From Planktothrix paucivesiculata PCC 9631 (GTDB lineage: Bacteria; Cyanobacteriota; Cyanobacteriia; Cyanobacteriales; Microcoleaceae): 64,000 nt of DNA. The translations under genes and the position numbers were made by a program. Positions 16,611 to 23,801 of the stretch are shown here, one piece after another. Under the pieces are notes generated by a model. That model was not told the origin of the DNA. It did not search any database and worked only from the letters and a program-made list of their open reading frames with translations. Within the stretch, counting starts at the first letter, position 1, and each line of letters opens with the position of its first letter. The DNA lies in assembly GCF_900009265.2 (NCBI RefSeq), contig NZ_LR735009.1, positions 303,362 to 367,361 of the forward strand. Direction: 5' to 3'.

Positions 16611-18767
16611 CTACTCCAAGAATAAATTGGGATCGGGCGCATCATTTCCGGCGGCGGGAGTGGCTTCTGGGGCTGCTTCTGGGGCTGGGGCGGGAGCGGG
16701 AGCGGGGGCGACTTCTTCCACCGCAGGTGCTGCGGGTTCGGATGAATAACTGGGTTCGGAATAGCTCGGTTCGGAATAGCTCGGTTCGGAATAGCTCGGT
16801 TCGGAATAACTCGGTTCGGAATAACTCGGTTCGGAATAGCTGGGTTCGGAATAGCTCGGTTCGGAATAACTCGGTTCGGAATAGTTAGAATTACCCGAAT
16901 CATTGGAGTAGGAATCTTGATACACAGAACGGGCGGGTTCTACAGGGGCTTGTCTGGCAATTGACGCATCCCTTTCGGCTACCCAACCGGCCACCACCCC
17001 TTGAGCTTCAGAATATAAAGCCCGACCATAGCGAATTTGAGAGGCTTCGGCGATCGCCCCACTCAAATTTCCCTTTTTCGCTAAATTATAAGCTCGATCC
17101 AAAATGGGCCGATCTTCGGCGGTTTGAACCGTCGCCACCCAACCGGAAATTTTATCCTGTGCCTGCTTATGCAAGGCTCGACGGTTGCCAATTTTAGAGG
17201 CTTTGTCAATTGCCGCGCTGAGGTTGCCTGCCTTTGCCAAGGCTAATGCCTCATTTAACAGAGGTTGATCTTCAATAATCTCAATCCGTTTATTCCATTC
17301 GGCAATTAAGGTTTGGGCTTCCACCCGCAAGGGACGCCCTAGCGCCACTTGACGGGCTTGTTGTACCGCCTGGGTATATCCTTCGGGGGTTTCGGTCTGG
17401 GCTAACCGTTGAGCCAAAGCCAGATAGGGGCGATCCTCAAGACGTTGGATTTCCTTGCGCCAATGGGCAACTAAGGTTTGAGCATGAACCCGCCGAGGCT
17501 GTTGGGGGGTAATCATCTGAGCTTGATCAATCGCCAATTGTAAAGCCAAAGGATGTTGAACATTAGCCACCGCCGTCGCTAACTGTAAATTAACCAGATC
17601 TTGAATTTGTCCCGAGACTTCTTTGGAGGTTACTTTGGCTTGCTCGTATGGAAGGGGTCGATTGCCCATTTTATCAAGGGTCGCTTGTCCTTCCCAGAGA
17701 ATTGCCATTTGTTGCCAAATTGGTTTGCTACTGGCTTGATTCCAACTGAGGGCTTTCACTTGCGCCATTAAAATTAAATTTTGCGCTTCTGAATATAAAG
17801 GCGAATAGTTAGGAACTAAACTAGCAATTGTGGTTAGACCGTCTAGGTTTTTTTCCTCTAATTGTTTGGCTGCCAAATCCAGTAAAGAGCGACTCCAATT
17901 TTTAATTTCTTTAATCGCTCCGGCTTGAATATAAAGTTTTTTATCAATTTGATTGGCTAAGGCGATCGCTTCCGCTAATTTTTCCGGGGTGTTTTCCTTC
18001 GCTAACTCCCGGGCTTCATTTAGACGTTGATTCCCTTGACGCTCCAAGCTCAAACGATCCATGATTTCATTAAACCGTTTTTCACTCCAATGACTATTAT
18101 TTAATTGGGATAATGCCTGGGCATATTCAAAGGCTTGTTTCCAATCTAAAGCTTGCATTGCTTTTTTAGCTTGATCATAAATTTTTTGCCCTCGATCCCA
18201 ATTATTTTTCCATCCGTCAATTGCAATGGCAACCGATTCATAAGCCGGCGTATTTTTCGGGACAATCTTGACAATAGCTAAGGCATCTTCTAAATTTCCG
18301 GTTTCAATCTTCTGCTCGGCGATCGCAATTAAAGTCTGTGACCACTCTTTCATTTTTTGCTGGGCGAGTCCCTGGAGAGGATGGTCAGCCGGCCAACTGG
18401 CAACCAAGGCAAAGGCTTGACGTAGCGGTTCAATTTTGCCCGATTTCGTGGCCATGTCAGCGCAATAGAGGTGTTCGCTATCGGGAGACAGGGAAGAAAT
18501 ATCATCACAGTTTGGGACGGGTGGCATGGTCAATAACCACAACAACGCCCCTGTTCCCATTGTCCCAAACCCCAGCAAGACAATCAGCCACAGAAACGGC
18601 CAACCCCAAAACCAAGCCGGAAGTTTCAACGGGATTGATTTCTGAGTTTCGGCGGTTTTCTCTACCGCAGTTTCTAAGGAATTTTCCGATGGTGCAGGAC
18701 TCGAAACTTCCTGATTAGGTTCCGATGCAGGGACATGGGTTTGGTCAAACTGTGGCATTGTCATCAA
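16611..18767 (-). CDS. Membrane-anchored repeat protein with (SEPSY)n tail
   Basis: A 718-residue protein of unknown function. Residues 1-45 are polar. One strong membrane segment lies at about 52-82 (WFWGWPFLWLIVLLGFGTMGTGALLWLL). A long alpha-helical region (about 100-590) follows, with recurring units such as ALALAKAGNLSAAIDKASKI and AYNLAKKGNLSGAIAEASQI, resembling TPR/solenoid repeats. The tail has about nine consecutive EPSYS units (DNA 16745-16880) and then an Ala/Pro-rich acidic end. The layout suggests a single-pass inner- or thylakoid-membrane protein with a large helical domain on one side. Similar proteins are annotated only as hypothetical in cyanobacteria. Confidence 0.7.
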   Translation of the reverse strand: MMTMPQFDQTHVPASEPNQEVSSPAPSENSLETAVEKTAETQKSIPLKLPAWFWGWPFLWLIVLLGFGTMGTGALLWLLTMPPVPNCDDISSLSPDSEHLYCADMATKSGKIEPLRQAFALVASWPADHPLQGLAQQKMKEWSQTLIAIAEQKIETGNLEDALAIVKIVPKNTPAYESVAIAIDGWKNNWDRGQKIYDQAKKAMQALDWKQAFEYAQALSQLNNSHWSEKRFNEIMDRLSLERQGNQRLNEARELAKENTPEKLAEAIALANQIDKKLYIQAGAIKEIKNWSRSLLDLAAKQLEEKNLDGLTTIASLVPNYSPLYSEAQNLILMAQVKALSWNQASSKPIWQQMAILWEGQATLDKMGNRPLPYEQAKVTSKEVSGQIQDLVNLQLATAVANVQHPLALQLAIDQAQMITPQQPRRVHAQTLVAHWRKEIQRLEDRPYLALAQRLAQTETPEGYTQAVQQARQVALGRPLRVEAQTLIAEWNKRIEIIEDQPLLNEALALAKAGNLSAAIDKASKIGNRRALHKQAQDKISGWVATVQTAEDRPILDRAYNLAKKGNLSGAIAEASQIRYGRALYSEAQGVVAGWVAERDASIARQAPVEPARSVYQDSYSNDSGNSNYSEPSYSEPSYSEPSYSEPSYSEPSYSEPSYSEPSYSEPSYSEPSYSSEPAAPAVEEVAPAPAPAPAPEAAPEATPAAGNDAPDPNLFLE

Positions 18768-18848
18768 AAAAATGGGTTTGAAACTCCGTCATGCCAGCGA
18801 AGTGGAGGACGGCTTTACCTTAATCTAGCTAAAAATAATCAATCCGGT

Positions 18849-19034
18849 TCAACCATCTAAAGTAACATTGCTAGATGTTATCTGCCCTAACCGTTGACCG
18901 TTAGCATCGCTGACAGATATTCGTGGGTCAGTGTTGCCACTAACATAGCCGATTCCTTGAGGCAAATTAACTCAGTCACCCCGACGGAATCCATACTTTG
19001 TCACAGAGCCACCGTATTTAGGATAAGGTTGATT
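18849..19034 (-). pseudogene. Decayed C-terminal fragment resembling an IscB-type HNH nuclease
   Basis: Reading the minus strand, an open frame gives NQPYPKYGGSVTKYGFRRGD, one in-frame TGA (likely a former Trp codon), then VNLPQGIGYVSGNTDPRIS and VSDANGQRLGQITSSNV, ending at a stop at 18849-18851. The pattern KYGF(R)xGD-V...GYVSG-T...ISVSD...KR(L)GQ is, from memory, that of the C-terminal domain of cyanobacterial RRXRR/HNH (IscB-like) proteins. Upstream the frame is lost at the left end of the tnpB insertion. The family assignment is recollection, not a search. The rest of the 18768-19081 gap shows nothing clear. Confidence 0.4.
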
Positions 19035-19210
19035 TATAATAACCTCCTATTCTACACAAGAAAGGCACGGGATACTTGGTAGCCTCGTCCCTTTAGAGCG
19101 AGGCGGAAAAGTAACTCGGCGGATTTATCCGCATTCAATTAATGGTGATGTGGATCTTCAATACATTTAATAGCTATAATGTTGATTATTTTACAGCAAA
19201 CAACAAAAAG

Positions 19211-20461
19211 ATGTATGGATGTCAACAGATTCTAATTCATGCCACTCCTGATATTGAGGCAATTATCAAATATCTTTGTTTAGAGTCTAACAAGGTCTAC
19301 AATTGCGCTCTTTATTACGCTAGGCAAATGTTTTTCAAAAAGCAAGTTTTTGTTAATAGGGGAGCCGTCTGTTCTGAGATGTCTAAAAGTGCTAATCGGC
19401 ATTTTAAGGCTATGTATGTTTCTTCTGCCCAACAAACTTGTAATTCAGTAGTAGAAGCCATGAGTTCTTATAAAGAACTTGTAAAATTATGGAAGACTGG
19501 AAAGCTAGAAGAAAAGCCCCGTCCTCCTCAATATAGAAAGCAAGGGCTATTTACAGTTTCTTATCCAATTCGATGGTTAAAGTTAACCCCGCAGGGAATT
19601 AGAATTCCATTAGGAAATCAGGTTAAAGTATGGTTTGGGATTGATTCATTTTTATTACCCATGCCGTCTAACCTCAACTGGGATTCAATCAAAGAGGTTC
19701 GTATTCTTCCTCGGAATAAATGTTTTTATGCCGAGTTTGTTTACCAAGTTCAAACAGAAAATATTGAATTAGATCAAAACAAGGTACTAGGAATAGATCA
19801 TGGAATCGATAACTGGTTAACTTGTATAAGTAATATAGGAACCAGTTTTATTATTGACGGCAAACACTTGAAATCCTTAAATCAATGGTATAACAAGCAA
19901 GTTGCTAATCATAAACATGATAAACCCCAGGGTTTTTGGAGTAATTCTTTATCCGCTCTCACTGAAAAACGGAATCGCCAAGTTAGAGATGCCATTAATA
20001 AAGCTGCTAGGTTGGTGATCAATCATTGTATCGAAAATAGCATTGGTCGAATTGTTTTTGGTTGGAATCAAGGACAAAAAGACGGTGCTACCCTTGGGAA
20101 TAAAGGGAATCAAAACTTTATTCAGATTCCCACCGCTCGATTGAAGTCTCGGATTCAAGAACTTTGTTCTCGTTATGGGATTGAGTTTGTAGAAACCGAG
20201 GAATCTTATACCTCAAAGGCTAGTTTTGTTGATCAGGATTTTCTCCCTAAATTCGGTGAAAAACCCGACAATTGGGAATCATCAGGAAAACGAGTTAAAC
20301 GGGGTTTATACCGCACTGCATTTAATCAATATATCAATGCGGATTGTAACGCAGCAGCTAATATTATTCGTAAAGTATCGGCAACATTGGGATTAAATCT
20401 CAATGGAGTCAGTAGTGGCGCATTGACTACGCCATTAAGGGTTCGCCTTTGGACTACTTAA
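19211..20461 (+). CDS. tnpB: TnpB RNA-guided nuclease of IS200/IS605 family, zinc-finger-less
   Basis: A 416-residue protein from ATG 19211 (MYGCQQILIHATPD), the usual start of this cyanobacterial TnpB group; the frame is open further upstream to 19142. The RuvC-like triad is intact: Asp196 in GIDHGIDNW, Glu328 in VETEESYTSKAS and Asp378 in NADCNAAANI. The usual CXXC..CXXC zinc ribbon between the Glu and last Asp is absent; that stretch contains no Cys at all. TnpB proteins are ancestors of Cas12 and cut DNA guided by an RNA transcribed from the element's right end. The gene looks full length, so nuclease activity is plausible. Confidence 0.9.
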   Translation: MYGCQQILIHATPDIEAIIKYLCLESNKVYNCALYYARQMFFKKQVFVNRGAVCSEMSKSANRHFKAMYVSSAQQTCNSVVEAMSSYKELVKLWKTGKLEEKPRPPQYRKQGLFTVSYPIRWLKLTPQGIRIPLGNQVKVWFGIDSFLLPMPSNLNWDSIKEVRILPRNKCFYAEFVYQVQTENIELDQNKVLGIDHGIDNWLTCISNIGTSFIIDGKHLKSLNQWYNKQVANHKHDKPQGFWSNSLSALTEKRNRQVRDAINKAARLVINHCIENSIGRIVFGWNQGQKDGATLGNKGNQNFIQIPTARLKSRIQELCSRYGIEFVETEESYTSKASFVDQDFLPKFGEKPDNWESSGKRVKRGLYRTAFNQYINADCNAAANIIRKVSATLGLNLNGVSSGALTTPLRVRLWTT

Positions 20462-20492
20462 AAATCCTCGTCGCTTTAGCGCGAGGAGTGTC
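20380..20492 (+). ncRNA. Candidate omega-RNA (right-end RNA) of the tnpB element
   Basis: In IS605-group elements the guide RNA scaffold overlaps the tnpB 3' end and finishes at the element's right end. Here the last feature is the perfect hairpin CCTCGTCGCTTTAGCGCGAGG (20467-20487; one bulged T) and then AGTGTCAAAA. The guide would begin just after it. The 5' boundary is a guess. Confidence 0.35.
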
Positions 20493-20778
20493 AAAACTCT
20501 TGCAAACTGCCCCTAGACAGCACCCTTGAAAATCAGTTCCCACTTGATAATCTTGAGTCTCTCGTCCCGGCTCTCCATCGGGCGACGGCTCAGGTTTATC
20601 GTCAATATCGGCTTTAATAAGAATTGAATTGATAATATTCCAGATTTAACTCTACTTTTTGCAGCTAAACAATTAATTAAAATTTATAAACAATTTTAAC
20701 CTGGACTGACAACTTGTTCTGGGGTAGCTTAGACTAAAGAGATACATACCCTAAATACCCATCTTCAGGATATAAGTA
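20493..20778. other. Gap right of the IS: short open remnant and kinase leader
   Basis: On the plus strand 20506-20617 is open and ends in TAA (LPLDSTLENQFPLDNLES.. ..VYRQYRL). It looks like the tail of a protein whose front is missing, possibly cut off by the insertion. The opposite strand is also open there, so coding sense is uncertain. From 20620 to 20778 the DNA is AT-rich and holds the leader of the kinase gene; AGGA at 20766-20769 is the likely ribosome binding site. Confidence 0.3.
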
Positions 20779-23373
20779 GTGACGATGATCACAACCCAAT
20801 TCGATCCGATTCTCTCAATTCCTCTTGTTATCTTATCTATTCCAATTTTAATTGAAATCCTTGTACCAGAGGTTTTTAAAATTCTATTTAATGGGTCTGG
20901 TTTTATTCCCCATGGTCATTGTTTTCTGTGGAAACCCGGACTGGTGTGGATGCACGTTAGTTCCGATCTGATGATTGCTTTAGCCTATCTTTCGATTTCG
21001 ATTACATTAGTTTATTTTGTTCATAAATCCCGTCGAGAAATCCCCTTTCATTGGATGTTTTTAGCCTTTGGAACCTTTATTATTGCCTGTGGAATTACTC
21101 ATGTTATGGAGGTATGGACACTCTGGCATCCGATGTATTGGTTATCGGGGATGATTAAAGTGATTACGGCTTTTGTTTCCATCGTTACCGCTTTGGCATT
21201 ACCGCCTTTAGTTCCCCAAGCTGTGGGATTAATTGAAGCTGCTCATCTGTCAGAAAAACGTCATCAAAATTTAGAAGTTGCTAATCAAAAATTAGAAAGT
21301 ATTTACGGTCAACTCAAGGAATTAGATCACCTAAAAACCCAGTTTTTTGCAAATATTAGTCATGAACTGAGGACTCCTTTAACCTTGATTTTAGGGCCGA
21401 CCGAACAACTGTTAGCCTCAACAGAAATTACTCCAAAACACTATCAAAATATTAAAATTATTGAACAAAATGCCCGTCTATTACTCAAACAAGTTAATGA
21501 TTTATTAGATGTTTCAAAATTAGCTGAAGGTCAGATGAAACTTCACTATAGCGTTGTAGATATTACTCAGTTAGTGCAAGTTATAGCAGCGAATTTTGAA
21601 GGTTTAGCACAGCAAAAAAATATAGAATTTATGGTGAGTACGCCCGATTCTGTTTGCGTGGAAATAGATGAGGAAAAAATAGAAAGAGTTTTATTGAATT
21701 TACTTTCTAATGCCTTTAAATTTACACCAATAGGCGGTAAGATTTCTTGCTGTTTATCTGTATCCGAAAAAAACAATTCTCCTTGGGCAATCCTACAGGT
21801 TCAAGATACTGGAATTGGGATTCCGCCGGAACTGAGACAGGTTATTTTTGAACGGTTTCGTCAAGTTGATACGGGTTTAACTCGGCAATTTGGTGGGACA
21901 GGATTAGGATTAGCAATTGTTAAAGAATTTGTGGAGCTTCAAGGAGGGAATGTTACCGTTGAGGAAGCACCCCAGGAAGGTGCATTGTTTATCGTGGAGT
22001 TTCCCTTAAAAATAATATCTGAAACGGTAGATGAATCCTTGATTTTTACTCCGAATATAGATATTAATAAGAAGTTTCAACCTTGGTTAGATGAACTAAA
22101 AACTTTAGGATCTGAGCCATCCCTATCGATGTTTTCCCAACCGGAAAAACCTTTGGTATTAGTAGTAGAAGATAATCCAACTATGAGTCATTTTGTTTGT
22201 ACAACTTTAGCCTCGGATTATAACACCGCCATTGCTACCAATGGAGAAGAAGGTTTAGACCAAGCGCTCGCCCTTCATCCCGATTTAATTATTAGTGATA
22301 TTATGATGCCGGGCATGAGTGGGGATGAAATGGTGCAGAAAGTTCGCACTTATCCAGAATTGAATATTACTCCCATTGTGATCTTAACTGCTAAAACAGA
22401 TGATGAATCTCGGGTACAATTGTTACGAGAAGGAGCCCAGGACTATTTGATGAAACCCTTTTCCGTAGAAGAATTACGGGCGAGGGTAAGTAATTGGATT
22501 ATCATTAAACGGACAAGAGATTTATTGCAGCAGGAGTTAACCACTCAAAGTGTTGATTTAGAAACCTTAGCCCGGGAATTAGCCTTAAGAAAACGGGAAT
22601 TACAATTAGCTTTAACTGGACTTCAGCAACAAACGGAAGAATTAGCTCAAGCTAATCAGTTAAAAAATGAATTCTTAGCCATCGTTTCCCATGAATTAAG
22701 AACGCCTTTAAATGTTATTTTAGGTTGGTTATATCTGTTGCGCACTCGTTCTTTAACCCCTGAACGTTCTCAAGTCGCTTTAGAAACCATAGAACGTAAT
22801 GCTAAATCTTTGACGAAACTAATTGAAGATTTATTAGATATTTCCAATTTATTACAGGGAAAAACTAAGATTAATTTCAGTTCAGTGCATTTAAAGTCGG
22901 TGATTCAATCGGTTTTACAAATCTTTGAACCCGTGGCAAAAAGTAAAGGAATTGAGCTACAAATAAAAGTAGATGAATCTGTTGATACTGTGGCAGGAGA
23001 TCCAGATCGACTACAACAAATTATACAGCATCTTTTGGATAATGCGATTAAATTTACACCCCCGGGAGGAGCGGTAACAATTAGTTTAACTGCCAATTCA
23101 ACTCAAGCTTGTATTCAAGTTCAGGATACGGGTCAAGGCATTCTCCACGATTCCTTATCATCTATTTTTGAATCTTTTCGACAAGCTGATAGTTCCATCA
23201 CTCGACAACATGGAGGATTAGGGTTAGGATTAGCGATCGTTAAAAAGTTAGTAACATTACAGCAAGGAACAGTTAAAGCTGAAAGTGAAGGCGAGGGAAA
23301 AGGAGCTACTTTTACTGTTACCTTTCCCTTACAAAAATCATCTTATTTAGCCCCATTTAATTCAAGTCATTAG
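20779..23373 (+). CDS. Ethylene-receptor-like hybrid histidine kinase with two kinase modules
   Basis: 864 residues. A first hydrophobic helix (12-30) precedes a three-helix domain (50-150) matching the ethylene-binding domain of plant ETR1 and Synechocystis Etr1: Asp63 and Tyr70 in SSDLMIALAY, and the copper ligands Cys104 and His108 in IIACGITHVME. Then a coiled coil (155-185), HisKA with His195 (SHELRTPL), a HATPase domain, a receiver with Asp507 (IISDIMMPG), a second HisKA with His638 and a second HATPase (GLGLGLAIVKK). Two complete kinase modules around one receiver is unusual. GTG 20779 is chosen because AGGA lies 9 bp upstream; ATG 20785 is the alternative. A 94-aa gene follows after 12 bp. 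Confidence 0.9.
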   Translation: MTMITTQFDPILSIPLVILSIPILIEILVPEVFKILFNGSGFIPHGHCFLWKPGLVWMHVSSDLMIALAYLSISITLVYFVHKSRREIPFHWMFLAFGTFIIACGITHVMEVWTLWHPMYWLSGMIKVITAFVSIVTALALPPLVPQAVGLIEAAHLSEKRHQNLEVANQKLESIYGQLKELDHLKTQFFANISHELRTPLTLILGPTEQLLASTEITPKHYQNIKIIEQNARLLLKQVNDLLDVSKLAEGQMKLHYSVVDITQLVQVIAANFEGLAQQKNIEFMVSTPDSVCVEIDEEKIERVLLNLLSNAFKFTPIGGKISCCLSVSEKNNSPWAILQVQDTGIGIPPELRQVIFERFRQVDTGLTRQFGGTGLGLAIVKEFVELQGGNVTVEEAPQEGALFIVEFPLKIISETVDESLIFTPNIDINKKFQPWLDELKTLGSEPSLSMFSQPEKPLVLVVEDNPTMSHFVCTTLASDYNTAIATNGEEGLDQALALHPDLIISDIMMPGMSGDEMVQKVRTYPELNITPIVILTAKTDDESRVQLLREGAQDYLMKPFSVEELRARVSNWIIIKRTRDLLQQELTTQSVDLETLARELALRKRELQLALTGLQQQTEELAQANQLKNEFLAIVSHELRTPLNVILGWLYLLRTRSLTPERSQVALETIERNAKSLTKLIEDLLDISNLLQGKTKINFSSVHLKSVIQSVLQIFEPVAKSKGIELQIKVDESVDTVAGDPDRLQQIIQHLLDNAIKFTPPGGAVTISLTANSTQACIQVQDTGQGILHDSLSSIFESFRQADSSITRQHGGLGLGLAIVKKLVTLQQGTVKAESEGEGKGATFTVTFPLQKSSYLAPFNSSH

Positions 23374-23385
23374 GAATTTTTAATC

Positions 23386-23670
23386 GTGAATCGCTTAGAA
23401 CAATATACCACTAAACGTCCTCAAGAAGTTTTAATTGTTAAAATTGAAATCGAGGGCGAATTCGATGAAATTGCGATTTTTAAAGGATTTTCTAGTTCGT
23501 TAATGCGTCCCACTGCTTTTGATCCTGATATTTCAGTTCTTCCTAACACAGCTAAAATCCTGGAAATTGATCGTCTATCGAGTCCTTACAATCCCACCAA
23601 TCCCCATTATATTCAACAGGGGTTAACCTGGGAAATGATGCAGGAATTATTAATAGAATTGGGACTATAA
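23386..23670 (+). CDS. Conserved-looking small cyanobacterial protein, 94 aa
   Basis: Begins at GTG 23386, 12 bp after the kinase stop, and is probably co-transcribed with it. It is compact, mixed alpha/beta and acidic: VLIVKIEIEGEFDEIAIFKGFSSSL, then FDPDISVLPNTAKILEIDRL. I associate this pattern with a small cyanobacterial protein family of unknown function but cannot name it with certainty. No membrane segment. Confidence 0.65.
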   Translation: MNRLEQYTTKRPQEVLIVKIEIEGEFDEIAIFKGFSSSLMRPTAFDPDISVLPNTAKILEIDRLSSPYNPTNPHYIQQGLTWEMMQELLIELGL

Positions 23671-23684
23671 ACACACTCAGGATC

Positions 23685-23739
23685 AGAAACCGGGTTTCTC
23701 AATTTATCTTTCTGTTGGTATGACAGAAACCCGGTTTCT
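23685..23739. repeat. AGAAACCGGGTTTCT palindrome pair
   Basis: AGAAACCGGGTTTCT at 23685-23699 and AGAAACCCGGTTTCT at 23725-23739, each itself near-palindromic, separated by 25 bp. Same family as 13007, 26128, 27010 and 55185. Confidence 0.85.
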
Positions 23740-23801
23740 AGGTATTCATTTCAAGCTGCGATCGCTTACAATAATATAGATTGACTCACCTCTAAAATTC
23801 T

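Larger units (their letters stand above)
19060..20492 (+). mobile_element. IS605-group (IS1341-like) element carrying only tnpB
   Basis: The unit contains tnpB alone; no Y1 transposase tnpA is present. Near-identical hairpins mark the two ends: GCCTCG..TTTA..CGAGGC at 19082-19104 and CCTCGTCGCTTTAGCGCGAGG at 20467-20487. The exact borders are not visible without an empty site; the right border is probably just after the GAGGAGTGTCAAAA stretch. Without tnpA it would need mobilisation in trans. Confidence 0.75.
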
